Shown piece by piece: positions 46,722 to 59,898 of a stretch of DNA of 64,000 nucleotides. Source of the stretch: Geobacter sp. AOG2. GTDB lineage: Bacteria; Desulfobacterota; Desulfuromonadia; Geobacterales; Pseudopelobacteraceae. A model generated the notes under the pieces. It searched no databases and was not told the DNA's origin. It was given only the letters and a program-made list of their open reading frames with translations. A program made the translations under genes and the position numbers. How positions within the stretch are numbered: the stretch's first letter is position 1; every line of letters begins with the position of its first letter. The stretch lies in the NCBI RefSeq assembly GCF_019972295.1, contig NZ_BLJA01000001.1:2360158-2424157 (forward strand). Reading direction: 5' to 3'.

Positions 46722-46735
46722 GTGTTCCACCCCTT

Positions 46736-46915
46736 TTACTTCGTCACTTTCAGCATGTGGCCAACCTTATTGATCATCCCCTGTACTTCGGGGGAGTCAG
46801 GCCGGGTAACGGTCTGGTTGAGACGGGAAAGGCCGAGCCCTGCAACGGTGTCGCGGTGCTTCTTGGTTTTCCCGATAGTGCTCTTGATGAGTGTGATCTG
46901 TAGCATGCTACTCAT
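46736..46915 (-). CDS. rpmD: 50S ribosomal protein L30
   Basis: 59 residues, [29 protein letters not shown] then [20 protein letters not shown]. The start at 46915 follows GAGGATACC; the open frame extends to 47044 but that part overlaps rpsE. It lies 20 nt after rpsE, the canonical place. Confidence 0.96.
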   Translation of the reverse strand: MSSMLQITLIKSTIGKTKKHRDTVAGLGLSRLNQTVTRPDSPEVQGMINKVGHMLKVTK

Positions 46916-46935
46916 GGTATCCTCACTTCGATCGA

Positions 46936-47424
46936 TTATTCGGTTATGCCACGGCGTGCAGCAATTTCTTCCGGAGTTTTCAGCCTCATGAGGCCTGCAA
47001 ATGCGGCCTTCACCACGTTGTGGGGATTGTTGGAGCCAAGGCATTTGGAAAGGATATTATTAATACCGGCTGCTTCGAAGATGGCGCGGGCAGCACCACC
47101 GGCAATAACACCCGTACCAGCGGATGCCGGTTTCATCAACAGGCGTCCGGCTCCAAATTTACCCTCTATCTCAAAAGGGATGCTCTGATGCTGGTTGACG
47201 GGCACCTTGATGAGGTTTTTCTTGGCCTGTTCAACGCCTTTTCTGATTGCCTCAGGCACCTCGTTCGCCTTGCCAAGACCATAACCGACATAACCATTGC
47301 CGTCACCAACTACGATCAGGGCAGAAAAGCTGAAGCGACGACCACCTTTAACGACCTTGGCAACGCGGCTGATGTGAACAACACGGTCCGTGAGATTCAG
47401 TTCCGCTGGATTGATTCTGCTCAA
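46936..47424 (-). CDS. rpsE: 30S ribosomal protein S5
   Basis: 162 residues; decoding-fidelity protein. The S5 double-stranded RNA-binding fold begins [27 protein letters not shown], and [19 protein letters not shown] follows. The start codon is TTG, 6 nt after GGAGG; the conserved N-terminus [10 protein letters not shown] begins there. Confidence 0.97.
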   Translation of the reverse strand: MSRINPAELNLTDRVVHISRVAKVVKGGRRFSFSALIVVGDGNGYVGYGLGKANEVPEAIRKGVEQAKKNLIKVPVNQHQSIPFEIEGKFGAGRLLMKPASAGTGVIAGGAARAIFEAAGINNILSKCLGSNNPHNVVKAAFAGLMRLKTPEEIAARRGITE

Positions 47425-47444
47425 TGAAAGCCTCCTCGTATGCT

Positions 47445-47810
47445 TTAGAAACGAAGCCCGGCTTCGCGGGCTGCGTCAGCAAGTGCCTTGATTCTGCCGT
47501 GGTACAGAAAACCGTTACGGTCATATACCACTGATGAAATACCCTTTTCCATGGCCAGGCGGGCGATCTCTTTACCCACATGGGTTGCTGCGGCGACATT
47601 ACCTGTGTATGCAAGTTCAGCGGCATCAGAGGTAATAGTCGAGCAGGCAACCAGGGTGACGCCCTTTGTATCGTCAATGATCTGGGCGTAGATATGACGT
47701 GCGCTTTTGAAGACGTTCAAACGAGGACGCTCACTCGTGCCACGAACTTTTTTGCGGACACGAACCTGACGTTTGAGACGGATAATGGTTTTAAGTGCGG
47801 TCTTTGCCAC
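47445..47810 (-). CDS. rplR: 50S ribosomal protein L18
   Basis: 121 residues; binds 5S r[29 protein letters not shown] and the end [25 protein letters not shown] are diagnostic. GTG start after AAGGAG. It lies 19 nt after rplF and 20 nt before rpsE. Confidence 0.97.
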   Translation of the reverse strand: MAKTALKTIIRLKRQVRVRKKVRGTSERPRLNVFKSARHIYAQIIDDTKGVTLVACSTITSDAAELAYTGNVAAATHVGKEIARLAMEKGISSVVYDRNGFLYHGRIKALADAAREAGLRF

Positions 47811-47829
47811 AACAATCTCCTTATAAAGA

Positions 47830-48369
<540 letters not shown>

Positions 48370-48395
48370 CTCAGCTTACTCCTTGATCGCAATGT

Positions 48396-48794
48396 TTACC
48401 AAATGGTGCAGATAAGCTCGCCGCCGATGCCAGCCTGACGGGCGGCGTTATCGGTGATGATCCCCTTGGAGGTGGACAGAATAGCCACACCAAGACCGTT
48501 TTTTACGACAGGGATATCCTCGGATTTCGTATAGACCCTGCCACCGGGCTTGCTGACTCGCTTGATCTCATTGATCACGCTGTCCTTCTCGTCGATGTAC
48601 TTCAGATAAATCCGCAGAACTCCCTGAAGATTATCGGAAATAACCTTGTAATTTTTAATGAAACCTTCCTGCTTCAATACATTGGCTATATTGACCTTCA
48701 GGTTAGAGGAAGGGATATCGACCTTCTGCAGCTTGACCATGTTGGCATTGCGTATTCTGGTCAGCATATCTGCGACTGGATCTGTCATGGACAT
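48396..48794 (-). CDS. rpsH: 30S ribosomal protein S8
   Basis: 132 residues; binds 16S rRNA helix 21 and, in E. coli, represses the spc operon m[20 protein letters not shown] and the C-terminal [26 protein letters not shown] are diagnostic. The ATG follows GGAG by 8 nt. Confidence 0.97.
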   Translation of the reverse strand: MSMTDPVADMLTRIRNANMVKLQKVDIPSSNLKVNIANVLKQEGFIKNYKVISDNLQGVLRIYLKYIDEKDSVINEIKRVSKPGGRVYTKSEDIPVVKNGLGVAILSTSKGIITDNAARQAGIGGELICTIW

Positions 48795-48833
48795 CGTGCG
48801 TGCTCCTATCTAATGTACTTCAAGTTCGATTGT

Positions 48834-49019
48834 CTACCAGCTGGACTTGATCACACCGGGAATCTGCCCGGACGACGCGTACTTGCGAAGACAAATCCTG
48901 CACATCTCAAACTTGCGATAAAATGCTTTGGGTCTCCCGCAGACCGGGCAGCGGTTATGCTGACGGACCTTGAACTTGGGTTTGCGCTGAGACTTGATGA
49001 TCATTGAGGTTTTTGCCAC
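48834..49019 (-). CDS. rpsN: 30S ribosomal protein S14, zinc type
   Basis: 61 residues, the short zinc-binding form (type Z): CPVCG and CRIC are 12 residues apart, against a 101-residue zinc-free form in E. coli. The start is GTG, preceded by GGAGG. It lies 18 nt after rplE. Confidence 0.97.
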   Translation of the reverse strand: MAKTSMIIKSQRKPKFKVRQHNRCPVCGRPKAFYRKFEMCRICLRKYASSGQIPGVIKSSW

Positions 49020-49037
49020 GGAATCCTCCAGTTTATC

Positions 49038-49577
49038 TTAGTTCCTGAACGGCATGCCCAGGTACTTGAGAAGCGCTTTGCCTTCCTCGTCGGTTTTGGC
49101 GCTTGTTACGATCGTTATATTCAGTCCCTTGATCTTGTCAATGGCATCATAGCTGATTTCAGGGAAGATAAGTTGTTCCTTGATACCAAGCGTATAGTTG
49201 CCCTTGCCGTCAAACGCCTTGCCGGAAACACCCTTGAAGTCGCGGACTCGAGGGAGAGCCACGTTCATCAGACGGTCCAGGAACTCGAACATGCGATCCC
49301 GGCGCAGGGTCACCATACAGCCGATCGGCATACCCTGGCGCAATTTGAAGGTTGCGATGGACTTCTTTGCCTTGGTGATAACCGATTTCTGACCGGTAAT
49401 GGCGTTCAATTCGGCGGTTGCGGAATCGAGGATCTTGACGTTCTGGATAGCCTCGCCAAGACCCATATTGACGACGACCTTCTCGATGCGCGGAACTTCC
49501 ATTATGTTCTTATAGTCGAAATCCTTGCGCAGCTTGGCAACGATCTCGTTCTGGTATACATCCTTCAAACGTGCCAT
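49038..49577 (-). CDS. rplE: 50S ribosomal protein L5
   Basis: 179 residues; binds 5S rRNA and contacts the P-site t[40 protein letters not shown] and [12 protein letters not shown] are family stretches. It lies 21 nt after rplX. Confidence 0.97.
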   Translation of the reverse strand: MARLKDVYQNEIVAKLRKDFDYKNIMEVPRIEKVVVNMGLGEAIQNVKILDSATAELNAITGQKSVITKAKKSIATFKLRQGMPIGCMVTLRRDRMFEFLDRLMNVALPRVRDFKGVSGKAFDGKGNYTLGIKEQLIFPEISYDAIDKIKGLNITIVTSAKTDEEGKALLKYLGMPFRN

Positions 49578-49598
49578 GGTAATGGTATCTCCTTCGAA

Positions 49599-49925
49599 CT
49601 ATTTCTCAAGCGAAGCGCCGCATTTAACGCAGCTCCGCTGTTTGTCGCCATTTTCCAGGACGGTAGTCTTGGTCCTGACCGGCTTGGCACACTTGGGGCA
49701 ATAGGGCATAACGTTGGAGATATGGATCACAGCTTCCTTCTCCTTGATGGCACCCGGCTCATTGCCACGTGCCTTCACATGGCGCTTGACAAGGTTGAGT
49801 CCCTCAACGATGACACCATTCTTCTTGGGGACCAGCTTCAGGACCTTGCCGGTCTTGCTCTTTTCCTTGCCGGCAATAACCATTACCGTATCGCCCTTGC
49901 TGACATGAGATTTCATGGCTTGCAT
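49599..49925 (-). CDS. rplX: 50S ribosomal protein L24 with C-terminal four-Cys motif
   Basis: 108 residues; assembly-initiating protein. The KOW motif region is [22 protein letters not shown]. The C-terminus has [12 protein letters not shown] and SCVKCG, a four-cysteine zinc-ribbon-like motif not found in E. coli L24. The ATG follows GGAG by 7 nt; a second ATG three codons in is possible. Confidence 0.96.
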   Translation of the reverse strand: MQAMKSHVSKGDTVMVIAGKEKSKTGKVLKLVPKKNGVIVEGLNLVKRHVKARGNEPGAIKEKEAVIHISNVMPYCPKCAKPVRTKTTVLENGDKQRSCVKCGASLEK

Positions 49926-49944
49926 CTACGTTCTCCGATTCAGA

Positions 49945-50313
49945 TTAAAGTACTTCAGGTGCGAGGGAAATGATCTTCATGAACTTCTTGGCACGCAACT
50001 CTCTGGCCACCGGGCCAAAAATACGCGTTCCCACCGGCTCTTTTTGGTTATTGACCACGACGCCGGAGTTATCATCGAAACGAATGTACGAACCGTCGGG
50101 CCGGCCAAGCGCTTTAGCGGTTCTAACGATAACCGCCTTGACGACATCACCTTTTTTGACCTTCGAGTTAGGCAGAGCCTCGCGGACAGAGGCGACAATA
50201 ATATCACCTACCCCGGCGTATTTACGTTTCGAACCGCCAAGCACCTTGATACAAAAAAGTTTCTTGGCACCTGAATTATCGGCTACATCCAGTATTGACT
50301 GCATCTGTATCAT
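49945..50313 (-). CDS. rplN: 50S ribosomal protein L14
   Basis: 122 residues, [19 protein letters not shown], then [15 protein letters not shown] and [13 protein letters not shown]. It forms an intersubunit bridge. First gene of the spc group; it lies 17 nt after rpsQ, with no separate promoter seen. Confidence 0.97.
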   Translation of the reverse strand: MIQMQSILDVADNSGAKKLFCIKVLGGSKRKYAGVGDIIVASVREALPNSKVKKGDVVKAVIVRTAKALGRPDGSYIRFDDNSGVVVNNQKEPVGTRIFGPVARELRAKKFMKIISLAPEVL

Positions 50314-50330
50314 TACTCGGTACCCCTGTC

Positions 50331-50588
50331 CTAAGAGATGCTTTCGATGATCTGCTTCAGGCTCCAGCGCTTATCCTTGCTCAGCGGGCGGCATTCGATA
50401 ATCTGAACGCGGTCACCGACCTTGCAGACGTTTTGTTCGTCGTGGACTTTGTATTTCACGCTACGCTTGATATATTTGTTATAAAGTTGGTGCTTTACAA
50501 GACGGTCAACCTTGACGACAACCGTTTTGTCCATCTTGTCGCTCACCACGACACCTAACTGTGATTTTCTGTGGCCACGTTCACTCAT
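50331..50588 (-). CDS. rpsQ: 30S ribosomal protein S17
   Basis: 85 residues. [45 protein letters not shown] identify it. The start is ATG 50588, 5 nt after AGGGAG; the longer frame overlaps rpmC. It lies 10 nt after rpmC. Confidence 0.97.
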   Translation of the reverse strand: MSERGHRKSQLGVVVSDKMDKTVVVKVDRLVKHQLYNKYIKRSVKYKVHDEQNVCKVGDRVQIIECRPLSKDKRWSLKQIIESIS

Positions 50589-50598
50589 CTGTTGCTCC

Positions 50599-50787
50599 CT
50601 ATGCCTTGCTCTCAGTGAGAATGGTGCTGATCCTGGCAATATCTTTACGGATAACCTTCAGCTTGGCGGTATTTTCGAGCCTGCCGGTATGTAACTGGAA
50701 CGTCAGGTTAAACAGTTCCTGGGTCAGCTCGCCTTGTTTCTTGGTCAGCTCGTCGGCCGACAGCTTGCGCAGCTCGTTAGGCTTCAT
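50599..50787 (-). CDS. rpmC: 50S ribosomal protein L29
   Basis: 62 residues, helical hairpin near the exit tunnel that helps dock SRP and trigger factor. [31 protein letters not shown] is diagnostic. The ATG lies 11 nt inside the end of rplP, so it is translationally coupled. Confidence 0.97.
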   Translation of the reverse strand: MKPNELRKLSADELTKKQGELTQELFNLTFQLHTGRLENTAKLKVIRKDIARISTILTESKA

Positions 50788-51199
50788 GGTCGCCTCCCCT
50801 GAGGATGAACTTGGTGGAAACGGGCAGTTTATGTGCGGCCAGTCGAAGCGCTTCGCGGGCGATCTCCTCGGAGACACCTTCCATCTCATACAGAACGGTT
50901 CCCGGCTTGACAACGCATACCCAAGAATCGGGGGACCCCTTGCCCTTGCCCATCCTGGTCTCAGCCGGTTTCGCGGTCAACGGTTTGTCCGGAAACACGC
51001 GGATCCAGATCTTGCCACCCCTCTTGACATAACGGGTCATGGCAATACGGGCGGCCTCAATCTGGCGGGAATCCAGCCAACCGCATTCGGTGGCCTGCAG
51101 ACCGAACTCACCGAAGGAGAGCTCAATGCCGCGACACGGCTTGCCGGTCATACGGCCCTTCATTTGTTTTCTATGTTTTACCCTTTTAGGCATTAACAT
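50777..51199 (-). CDS. rplP: 50S ribosomal protein L16
   Basis: 140 residues. [17 protein letters not shown] and [17 protein letters not shown] are family marks. ATG 51199 has GGAG 9 nt upstream; the next ATG two codons in is less well spaced. It lies 33 nt after rpsC. Confidence 0.97.
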   Translation of the reverse strand: MLMPKRVKHRKQMKGRMTGKPCRGIELSFGEFGLQATECGWLDSRQIEAARIAMTRYVKRGGKIWIRVFPDKPLTAKPAETRMGKGKGSPDSWVCVVKPGTVLYEMEGVSEEIAREALRLAAHKLPVSTKFILRGGDHEA

Positions 51200-51232
51200 T
51201 GATGCATACTCCTGTAGCGCAAAATAAGGATG

Positions 51233-51865
51233 TTACTGACCGGGGAGAATTTCACCCTTAAAGATCAGAACTTTGATTCCGATGATGCCGTAGGTGGTCT
51301 TGGCTTCCGCAAAACCGTAATCGATGTCCGCACGCAGGGTATGCAGAGGAACGCGCCCCTCGCGATACCACTCGGTCCGGGACATTTCCGCGCCGCCGAG
51401 ACGGCCGGAACAGGTAATTCTGATACCCTTAGCGCCAAATTTGAGTGCCGAGGTGACGCTCTTTTTCATGGCGCGGCGGAAGGCAATCCTGCGTTCAAGC
51501 TGGAGAGCTACGTTCTCTGCAACCAGCTGGGCATCCAGTTCGGGCTTGCGAACCTCGTGGATGTTGATGAACACTTCCTTGGAAGTCAGCTTGGCCAGAT
51601 CCTTCTTTATAGTCTCTACCTCGGAACCCTTCTTGCCGATGATCAGGCCCGGACGAGCGGTATGAATATTGATCTTGGTTTTGTTAGCCGCACGCTCGAT
51701 CTCAATCTTGGAAACACCTGAATTATAGAGCCGCTTCTTCAGAAATTTCCGAATTGCCAGGTCTTCATGCAGAAGCTTGGCATAATCTGCCTCCGCATAC
51801 CACTTGGAGTCCCATGTTTTTACGACACCAAGCCTGAAGCCTATCGGATTAACTTTTTGTCCCAA
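51233..51865 (-). CDS. rpsC: 30S ribosomal protein S3
   Basis: 210 residues; mRNA entry helicase. Type II KH domain with [13 protein letters not shown]-terminal domain with [31 protein letters not shown]. The start codon is TTG, 6 nt after GGAGG; the conserved [13 protein letters not shown] begins there. Confidence 0.97.
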   Translation of the reverse strand: MGQKVNPIGFRLGVVKTWDSKWYAEADYAKLLHEDLAIRKFLKKRLYNSGVSKIEIERAANKTKINIHTARPGLIIGKKGSEVETIKKDLAKLTSKEVFINIHEVRKPELDAQLVAENVALQLERRIAFRRAMKKSVTSALKFGAKGIRITCSGRLGGAEMSRTEWYREGRVPLHTLRADIDYGFAEAKTTYGIIGIKVLIFKGEILPGQ

Positions 51866-51885
51866 ACTACACCTCCAGGTAAAAA

Positions 51886-52221
51886 CTATTTCGTATCGGA
51901 AAGAGTAACCGCTATATGACTGGTCGGTTTACGGATCTTGCTGGCGCGTCCCATGGCTCGTGGCACAAAGCGTTTCAACACTGCACCGCCATCCACGTAT
52001 ATGGTCTTCACAAACAGCTTATCAACATCGGAGACACCCTTCTGCTCTGCATTGGCCACCGCAGACGTCAAAAGCTTGGAGATAAGCTTTGCCGAAGGTT
52101 GCGGAAGAAAACGCAGGGTATTGAGTGCGTCCTGTATTGCCTTGCCCCTGACAAGATCCACCACAAGGCGGGTCTTACGAGGTGAAAGTCGTGCAAATGT
52201 CAATTTTGCGCTGGATTCCAT
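51886..52221 (-). CDS. rplV: 50S ribosomal protein L22
   Basis: 111 residues; its beta hairpin lines the exit tunnel. [17 protein letters not shown] and [26 protein letters not shown] are diagnostic, the latter forming the tunnel loop. It lies 15 nt after rpsS. Confidence 0.97.
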   Translation of the reverse strand: MESSAKLTFARLSPRKTRLVVDLVRGKAIQDALNTLRFLPQPSAKLISKLLTSAVANAEQKGVSDVDKLFVKTIYVDGGAVLKRFVPRAMGRASKIRKPTSHIAVTLSDTK

Positions 52222-52236
52222 TTCAAACTCCCCTGA

Positions 52237-52515
52237 TTACTTCTTGACTTTACTCTTCTTGTCGGCGGCATGGCCGTGAAAGGTTCTCGTAGGTGCAAAC
52301 TCACCCAATTTGTGGCCGACCATGTTCTCAGTCACAAAGACTGGAATGAACTTGCGTCCGTTGTGGACGGCAAGACTGAGGCCGATAAAATCAGGTGTGA
52401 TGGTTGAGCGACGCGACCACGTCTTGATGATCTTTTTCGAGTTGGGCCCTTCAGTTTGCACCTTTTTGATCAGATGCCCATCGACGAAAGGTCCTTTTTT
52501 TATTGAACGTGCCAT
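52237..52515 (-). CDS. rpsS: 30S ribosomal protein S19
   Basis: 92 residues, head of the 30[20 protein letters not shown] and [21 protein letters not shown] identify it. It lies 22 nt after rplB. Confidence 0.98.
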   Translation of the reverse strand: MARSIKKGPFVDGHLIKKVQTEGPNSKKIIKTWSRRSTITPDFIGLSLAVHNGRKFIPVFVTENMVGHKLGEFAPTRTFHGHAADKKSKVKK

Positions 52516-52537
52516 GATGTATCAGCCTCTCAACGTA

Positions 52538-53362
52538 TTATTTGGTACGCTTCTTCACAATGAAGCGATCAGAAGACTTGTTGGTCCTGGTCTTGTAGCC
52601 CTTGGTGGGGATACCCCACGGGGTTACCGGATGACGGCCACCGGATGTACGCCCTTCGCCACCGCCATGGGGATGGTCAACCGGGTTCATGGCGACACCG
52701 CGAACCTTGGGACGTTTGCCGAGCCAACGCGAACGACCGGCTTTGCCCACATTTACGTTCTCGTGGTCGATATTGCCAACCTGCCCGATGGTGGCATAAC
52801 AATCTTGAAGGATCATGCGCACTTCGCCCGACGGCAGCTTGATCTGGGAATACTTGCCTTCCTTGGACATGAGCTGGGCAAACGTGCCGGCGCTCCTGGC
52901 CAACTGTGCTCCTTTACCGATCTTCAGCTCGATGTTGTGAATAATCGTACCGAGCGGGATCGAGCGGAGCGGCAATGCATTACCGGGCTTGATGTCGGCC
53001 TCGGGACCGCTGATGACCGTATCTCCTACCTTAAGATGAAGCGGCGCCAGGATATAGCGTTTTTCACCATCAACGTAGTTCAACAGTGCGATGCGGGCGC
53101 TACGGTTGGGGTCGTATTCGATGCTGGCAACCGTTGCGGGTATGTTGCGTTTATCACGACGGAAGTCGATGATGCGATATTTTTGCTTGTGACCACCACC
53201 GATGTGGCGTGCGGTAACACGACCCAACGCATTCCTGCCACCCGACTTGGTAAGAGAAACAAGAAGGGACTTCTCGGCTGTCGTTGTCGTAATCTCTTCA
53301 AAAGTCGAACAGGTCTGGTGTCTGCGTCCTGCCGATGTTGGTTTATAACTCTTGATTCCCAT
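52538..53362 (-). CDS. rplB: 50S ribosomal protein L2
   Basis: 274 residues; needed for subunit association and peptidyl transfer. The conserved [18 protein letters not shown] near the C-terminus carries the key His. [15 protein letters not shown] begins the protein. It lies 22 nt after rplW. Confidence 0.98.
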   Translation of the reverse strand: MGIKSYKPTSAGRRHQTCSTFEEITTTTAEKSLLVSLTKSGGRNALGRVTARHIGGGHKQKYRIIDFRRDKRNIPATVASIEYDPNRSARIALLNYVDGEKRYILAPLHLKVGDTVISGPEADIKPGNALPLRSIPLGTIIHNIELKIGKGAQLARSAGTFAQLMSKEGKYSQIKLPSGEVRMILQDCYATIGQVGNIDHENVNVGKAGRSRWLGKRPKVRGVAMNPVDHPHGGGEGRTSGGRHPVTPWGIPTKGYKTRTNKSSDRFIVKKRTK

Positions 53363-53384
53363 TGTGAACCCCGAATACTAGTAA

Positions 53385-53669
53385 TTAAACCTCAAAGAAA
53401 TCTATGGATTGCCCCTCCTGGAGGGTCACATAGGCCTTTTTCCAGTTAGAACGCTTACCGAAATTCTTGCCGACACGCTTAACCTTGCCGGCTACGTTGA
53501 CGGTGCGGACATCGTCTACCTTGACCTTGAAGAGCGATTCAACGGCCTGCTTGATCTCGATCTTGTTGGCATCCCTGTCAACGACGATGGCAACCGTATT
53601 GGAGGTATCGCTGCCGAGAGAGGTCTTCTCCGTGACATGGGGCTTTTTGATAATGGAGTAAATGTTCAT
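53385..53669 (-). CDS. rplW: 50S ribosomal protein L23
   Basis: 94 residues; docking site for SRP and trigger factor at the tunnel exit. [12 protein letters not shown] and [21 protein letters not shown] are typical. The ATG overlaps the rplD TGA by 4 nt (ATGA). Confidence 0.97.
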   Translation of the reverse strand: MNIYSIIKKPHVTEKTSLGSDTSNTVAIVVDRDANKIEIKQAVESLFKVKVDDVRTVNVAGKVKRVGKNFGKRSNWKKAYVTLQEGQSIDFFEV

Positions 53670-54289
53670 TTCTGCAACGCTCCTTCAACGGTCTGAACCG
53701 CCTCCTGCGTGAAAATGATGTTCTTGTACTTCAACATGTCGTGAACATTCAGACCACCGACCTTGAGCACCTTGACATGCGGAACGTTTCGCGCAGAGAG
53801 ATAGAGATTATTGCTGGGGTTATCCGTGATGATCAGCGACTTCTCGAGCTCAAAACGCTTCATGAAGCCTGCAAAATCCTTCGTGGATATCTTGTCGAAA
53901 TCGAGCTTGTCCAGCACTGTTATGCTTTCATTCTTGTACTGAAAGGACAGAAGTGAACAGAGCGCAGCGGCACGGGCTTTCTTGTTCATGCTCAGATTAT
54001 AGGTTTTGGGCTGCGGACCGAAAGCAACACCACCACCAGGATACTGAGGAGCCCGGCTGCATCCCTGACGGGCATTGCCGGTGCCTTTCTGCTTGAAAGG
54101 CTTCTTGCCGCCGCCGGATACGGCTGCGCGGTTCTTTACGGCGACGGTCCCTGCTCTCCGGTTGGCAAGCTGGATACGAAGCGCCTGGTGAATGAGATAC
54201 TCTTTCACCTCGGTGCCGAACACAGCATCCGGCAACTGGACTTCGCCAACCTGCTGCTTATTCATATTAAAGACTGCTATCGAAGGCAT
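53666..54289 (-). CDS. rplD: 50S ribosomal protein L4
   Basis: 207 residues; tunnel protein and in E. coli the autoregulator of the S10 operon. The basic loop [31 protein letters not shown] is diagnostic. It is coupled to rplW by overlap. I could not identify an L4 leader site: the cluster is preceded here by tuf with only a 19-nt gap to rpsJ. Confidence 0.97.
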   Translation of the reverse strand: MPSIAVFNMNKQQVGEVQLPDAVFGTEVKEYLIHQALRIQLANRRAGTVAVKNRAAVSGGGKKPFKQKGTGNARQGCSRAPQYPGGGVAFGPQPKTYNLSMNKKARAAALCSLLSFQYKNESITVLDKLDFDKISTKDFAGFMKRFELEKSLIITDNPSNNLYLSARNVPHVKVLKVGGLNVHDMLKYKNIIFTQEAVQTVEGALQK

Positions 54290-54311
54290 ACACGTTACTC
54301 CCGATTAATTA

Positions 54312-54941
54312 CTAAGCTTTGACACTCTGTTTGATAAGGACGATATTATTCTTATGTCCCGGAATCGCCCCTTTGATCAACAGCAGGTTCTCAGCCGAAT
54401 CCACACGCACGATCTGAAGTCTCTGCACGGTGACGCGCTCATTACCCAACTGCCCCGGCATCTTCTTGTTCTTGAAGACATGGGATGGAGTTGCCGAAGC
54501 GCCGATGGAACCGGGAGCACGGTGGAAGCGTGAACCGTGGGACGAACGTCCACCCTTGAAGTTCCAACGTTTGATGACCCCCTGGAACCCTTTACCGAGA
54601 CTGGTCCCGGTAACATCAACATAGTCGCCTGCCTGGAACTGATCCAGGGTCAGGGTATCGCCAATATTCAGTTCGGCACTGTTTGCCAACTTGAACTCGC
54701 GCAGGTACCTGAAAACCCCCTGCCCCGCCTTCGTGCAATGCCCCAAAAGCGGTTTGTTAGCGCTGGCGGCATTGACCGGCTCGAAACCAACCTGCACAGC
54801 GGCGTAACCGTCGTTGTCGGCAGTTTTTTTCTGGATAACGACGCAGGGGCCGGCCTGAACAACCGAAACCGGAACCTTGGTGCCGTCTTCCAGGAATATC
54901 TGGGTCATACCCAGTTTTTTTGCGATGATACCTTTATTCAT
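54312..54941 (-). CDS. rplC: 50S ribosomal protein L3
   Basis: 209 residues. [16 protein letters not shown] and the loop [18 protein letters not shown], whose Gln/Lys neighbours line the peptidyl-transferase centre, identify it. The start is ATG 54941, 6 nt after AGGA, rather than ATG 54947, which directly abuts that site. Confidence 0.96.
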   Translation of the reverse strand: MNKGIIAKKLGMTQIFLEDGTKVPVSVVQAGPCVVIQKKTADNDGYAAVQVGFEPVNAASANKPLLGHCTKAGQGVFRYLREFKLANSAELNIGDTLTLDQFQAGDYVDVTGTSLGKGFQGVIKRWNFKGGRSSHGSRFHRAPGSIGASATPSHVFKNKKMPGQLGNERVTVQRLQIVRVDSAENLLLIKGAIPGHKNNIVLIKQSVKA

Positions 54942-54969
54942 GGCCATTCCTATTCAGTCGTAGTATCCG

Positions 54970-55278
54970 TTACAGTTTGATCTCAACATCCACGCCGGCA
55001 GACAGATCCAGTTTCATAAGGGCATCAACGGTCTGCTGAGTAGGATCGAGAATATCGATCAGACGTTTGTGGGTTCTAATCTCAAACTGATCCCGGGACT
55101 TTTTATCAACGTGAGGTCCACGGAGGACGCAGTACTTATTGATGACCGTCGGCAGTGGAATCGGTCCGGCCACGCGTGCGCCGGTTCTCTTTGCCGTCTC
55201 TACGATTTCTCCTACCGAAACGTCCAGCAGCTTGTGGTCATACGCCTTAAGGCGGATTCTGATCTTCTGGCTCTGCAT
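54970..55278 (-). CDS. rpsJ: 30S ribosomal protein S10
   Basis: 102 residues; also the transcription antitermination factor Nus[15 protein letters not shown] and [39 protein letters not shown] are diagnostic. It lies only 19 nt after tuf, so the S10 genes look joined to the str genes in one transcript. Confidence 0.98.
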   Translation of the reverse strand: MQSQKIRIRLKAYDHKLLDVSVGEIVETAKRTGARVAGPIPLPTVINKYCVLRGPHVDKKSRDQFEIRTHKRLIDILDPTQQTVDALMKLDLSAGVDVEIKL

Positions 55279-55297
55279 TGATATCCTCGTAACTTAT

Positions 55298-56488
<1,191 letters not shown>

Positions 56489-56524
56489 GATAACAGGCCC
56501 TCCTCAAAAGTGTTGTTAGCTTGA

Positions 56525-58603
56525 TTAACCTTTTACTTTTGCAACTATATCGTCTGCAACCGACTTAGGAACCGGTTCGTAATGATCAAATGTCATGGTG
56601 TAGGTAGCACGGCCCTGAGTGGCGGAACGAAGGTCCGTGGAGTAGCCAAACATGGATGCCAGCGGCACCATGGCGGTCACCACCTGGGCGCCGGCACGTG
56701 AATCCATCCCCATGATGCGTCCGCGCTTCGAGTTCAGGTCGCCGATGACATCGCCCATGTACTCTTCGGGAACAACCACTTCGACCGACATGATCGGTTC
56801 GAGAATAATGGGGCCGGCTTTTGCACAGCCTTCCTTGAAGCCCATGGAACCGGCGATCTTAAAGGCCATTTCGGAAGAGTCAACCTCGTGGTAAGAACCG
56901 TCGATCAGGGTGATCTTCACATCCACAACCGGGAAGCCGGCCAGAACGCCGTTATCGGTGGCCTCCAGAACGCCCTTGCCGACAGCGGGAATGTATTCGC
57001 GGGGCACGACGCCGCCCTTGATGGCATCGACAAACTCAAAGCCTTTGCCTGCTTCCTGCGGTTCGATCTCAAGCCAGACATGACCGTACTGTCCGCGACC
57101 ACCGGACTGGCGGACGAATTTGCCTTCCACCTTGACCTTCTTGGTGATGGTTTCGCGGTAGGCAACCTGAGGCTTACCAACGTTGGCCTCGACCTTGAAT
57201 TCACGCATCAGGCGGTCAACGATGATCTCCAGATGCAACTCACCCATACCGGAGATGATGGTCTGACCGGTTTCCTCGTCGGTCTTGACACGGAAAGAAG
57301 GATCTTCGCTGGCCAGCTTGGCAAGGCTGATGCCCAGTTTTTCCTGGTCGGCCTTGGTCTTGGGCTCAATGGCGATAGAGATAACCGGTTCAGGAAATTC
57401 GATAGACTCAAGAATAACCTGTTTATCCTCATTACAGAGGGTGTCGCCGGTGGTCGTATATTTCAGGCCTACAGCGGCGGCGATATCGCCGGCATAGACT
57501 TCCTTGATCTCTTCGCGTTTGTTGGCATGCATTTTCAGGATGCGGCCGATACGCTCTTTCTTACCCTTAGTCGAATTATAGATGTAGGACCCGGCAGTAA
57601 CCACACCGGAGTAGACGCGGAAGAAGGTCAACTGGCCAACAAACGGGTCGGTCATGATTTTGAAACCGAGAGCTGAGAACGGCTCGGAGTCCGATGCCTT
57701 GCGCTCAATCTCTTCACCGTTGTCCACATCGATACCCTTGATAGCAGGGATATCCAGAGGAGAAGGCATATAGTCTACAACGGCGTCGAGCAAATTCTGC
57801 ACACCCTTGTTTTTGAAAGAAGACCCACAAATGACCGGGCAAATTTGGATGTTGATGGTGCAGGAACGAATAGCGGCCTTGATCTCCGCCTCAGTCAGCT
57901 CCTCGCCGCCAAGGTATTTCTCCATGAGAGCGTCGTCATGACTGGAAATCTCCTCAATCATCTTCTCACGGTATTCCTTAGCTTCTTCGAGCAGGTCGGA
58001 CGGGATTTCTTCCTCATGAAACTTGGCACCGAGGGCTTCTTCTTCCCAAATGATGGCCTTCATGGTGACCAGATCGATGACGCCCTTAAAATTTTCTTCC
58101 TTACCGATAGGAAGCTGAATCGGGAGAGGGTTGGCCTTAAGCCTGTCTTTAATCATCTGCACACCGCGGAAAAAGTCCGCGCCGATACGGTCCATCTTAT
58201 TAATGAAAGCAATACGGGGTACGTGATACTTGTCAGCCTGACGCCAGACTGTTTCGGACTGGGGCTCAACGCCACCTACCGAGCAAAATACCGCTACAGC
58301 ACCATCCAAAACACGCAGAGAACGCTCAACCTCAATAGTGAAGTCCACGTGACCAGGCGTGTCGATAATGTTTATGCGACAGTCTTTCCAGTTACAAGTG
58401 GTTGCAGCAGAGGTGATCGTGATACCACGCTCCTGCTCCTGCTCCATCCAGTCCATGGTGGCAGTACCTTCGTGCACTTCGCCAATCTTGTGAGAAACAC
58501 CGGTATAGTAAAGGATGCGCTCGGTCGTCGTCGTCTTGCCGGCGTCGATATGAGCCATAATCCCAATATTTCTGTATTGTTCAAGCGGTGATAAGCGGGG
58601 CAC
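56525..58603 (-). CDS. fusA: translation elongation factor G
   Basis: 692 residues; GTPase driving translocation. P-loop [15 protein letters not shown]3 DTPGHVDF and G4 NKMDR in domain I; domain IV holds [15 protein letters not shown] and [15 protein letters not shown] start after GGAGG. It lies 33 nt after rpsG and 36 nt before tuf, the classic str order. Confidence 0.98.
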   Translation of the reverse strand: MPRLSPLEQYRNIGIMAHIDAGKTTTTERILYYTGVSHKIGEVHEGTATMDWMEQEQERGITITSAATTCNWKDCRINIIDTPGHVDFTIEVERSLRVLDGAVAVFCSVGGVEPQSETVWRQADKYHVPRIAFINKMDRIGADFFRGVQMIKDRLKANPLPIQLPIGKEENFKGVIDLVTMKAIIWEEEALGAKFHEEEIPSDLLEEAKEYREKMIEEISSHDDALMEKYLGGEELTEAEIKAAIRSCTINIQICPVICGSSFKNKGVQNLLDAVVDYMPSPLDIPAIKGIDVDNGEEIERKASDSEPFSALGFKIMTDPFVGQLTFFRVYSGVVTAGSYIYNSTKGKKERIGRILKMHANKREEIKEVYAGDIAAAVGLKYTTTGDTLCNEDKQVILESIEFPEPVISIAIEPKTKADQEKLGISLAKLASEDPSFRVKTDEETGQTIISGMGELHLEIIVDRLMREFKVEANVGKPQVAYRETITKKVKVEGKFVRQSGGRGQYGHVWLEIEPQEAGKGFEFVDAIKGGVVPREYIPAVGKGVLEATDNGVLAGFPVVDVKITLIDGSYHEVDSSEMAFKIAGSMGFKEGCAKAGPIILEPIMSVEVVVPEEYMGDVIGDLNSKRGRIMGMDSRAGAQVVTAMVPLASMFGYSTDLRSATQGRATYTMTFDHYEPVPKSVADDIVAKVKG

Positions 58604-58636
58604 AAAATCCTCCAGAAAAGTAATACTGTCCGTTAG

Positions 58637-59107
58637 TTACCAGCGATAATGAGCGAAAGCACGATTGGCCTCGGCCATCTTGTGAACATCTTCACGCTTC
58701 TTGACGGCGGCGCCCCTATTATTGTAGGCGTCCATAATCTCGCCAGCCAACTTATCTTTCATGGTCTTCTCACTGCGAGCGGTCGAGTACTTGATCAACC
58801 AACGCATAGCCAGAGACATACGGCGATCGGGACGAACCTCGATTGGCACCTGATAGGTGGAGCCGCCAACACGGCGTGACTTGACTTCCAGCATCGGCTT
58901 AATGTTATCAAGGCTCTTTTTGAGCACCTTGATGGCCTCCTCATTGCTGCGCTGAGCAACCAAATCAAGCGCACCATACAGAATCGACTCGGCAACACTC
59001 TTCTTGCCAGCCAGCATCAACGTATTGATAAGCTTGGCAACAACCTTGTCGCTGTATTTTGGGTCCGGCAGAATGATTCTTTTGGGCACTTCTCTTCTTC
59101 TTGGCAT
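58637..59107 (-). CDS. rpsG: 30S ribosomal protein S7
   Basis: 156 residues; head assembly protein and, in E. coli, str operon repressor. [18 protein letters not shown] and the beta-hairpin region [18 protein letters not shown] are diagnostic. It lies 31 nt after rpsL. Confidence 0.98.
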   Translation of the reverse strand: MPRRREVPKRIILPDPKYSDKVVAKLINTLMLAGKKSVAESILYGALDLVAQRSNEEAIKVLKKSLDNIKPMLEVKSRRVGGSTYQVPIEVRPDRRMSLAMRWLIKYSTARSEKTMKDKLAGEIMDAYNNRGAAVKKREDVHKMAEANRAFAHYRW

Positions 59108-59138
59108 ATCTATCCCCTCAACAAATCAGGTCAAATAT

Positions 59139-59510
59139 TTATTTCGGACGCTTGGCCCCATACTTGGAGCGACTCTTCTTGCGATCCTTTACGCCGACCG
59201 AGTCAAGCGTGCCACGGACGATGTGATAACGAACACCAGGAAGGTCCTTGACCCTGCCGCCACGAATCAGGACAACCGAGTGTTCCTGAAGATTGTGGCC
59301 AACACCCGGAATATAAGAGGTCACCTCAATTCCGTTAGTCAGGCGCACCCTGGCGACCTTGCGAAGAGCCGAGTTCGGCTTTTTCGGGGTAGTCGTATAA
59401 ACCCTTGTGCAAACACCGCGTTTCTGAGGACAACACTTCAGCGCAGGCGCCGTCGATTTGTCCTTCTTCTTTTCCCTGCCCTCACGAATCAACTGATTAA
59501 TCGTTGGCAT
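59139..59510 (-). CDS. rpsL: 30S ribosomal protein S12
   Basis: 123 residues; decoding-centre protein. [27 protein letters not shown] and [17 protein letters not shown] are diagnostic. The lysines corresponding to E. coli K43 and K88, where changes give streptomycin resistance, are both present. The start is ATG 59510; upstream codons in frame are not conserved. Its ribosome site GGGAG is rather distant, 12 nt. It is preceded by a 451-nt gap with two promoters. Confidence 0.97.
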   Translation of the reverse strand: MPTINQLIREGREKKKDKSTAPALKCCPQKRGVCTRVYTTTPKKPNSALRKVARVRLTNGIEVTSYIPGVGHNLQEHSVVLIRGGRVKDLPGVRYHIVRGTLDSVGVKDRKKSRSKYGAKRPK

Positions 59511-59578
59511 AGTCGCATTATTCTCCCAGCACAAAATTATCCAAAACTCTTTCGCCTCCCAAGAGAAGCGAATTGCGA

Positions 59579-59607
59579 AATTAACAAATTTCAAAAGAGG
59601 CTGTCAA
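59579..59607 (-). promoter_or_regulatory. proximal promoter P2 of rpsL operon
   Basis: On the minus strand a perfect TTGACA (complement of 59602-59607), a 17-nt spacer and TTAATT (complement of 59579-59584). The leader to rpsL would be about 60 nt. Confidence 0.55.
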
Positions 59608-59835
59608 GCCTTTTCTGCCTGCTTTTTCCGAAAACAGGATTTATAAACATAACTACACAAGCTCGACAGAGTCGACAAACAAAAACATTTGGCGTGGTTT
59701 CGAGTCGCCGATCCAGCGCGCGTGACAATAAGCGAAAGGGAATGGAATAGGTGTAGGGTCGGAATAATACCGACAGCTCCATTCATGGCTATTGCGCTGA
59801 ACCCGTATTAATCGGGCGATCTCAAATGGTCCGTA

Positions 59836-59864
59836 TATTTACAACATTCGAAATCATCTGTCAA
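59836..59864 (-). promoter_or_regulatory. distal promoter P1 of rpsL operon
   Basis: On the minus strand a perfect TTGACA (complement of 59859-59864), a 17-nt spacer and TAAATA (complement of 59836-59841). It has AT-rich DNA upstream, as expected for a strong ribosomal promoter. The leader to rpsL would be about 320 nt. Confidence 0.65.
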
Positions 59865-59898
59865 TAAAAAAATTGTTTATGTTATTTTTTTAGAGATA

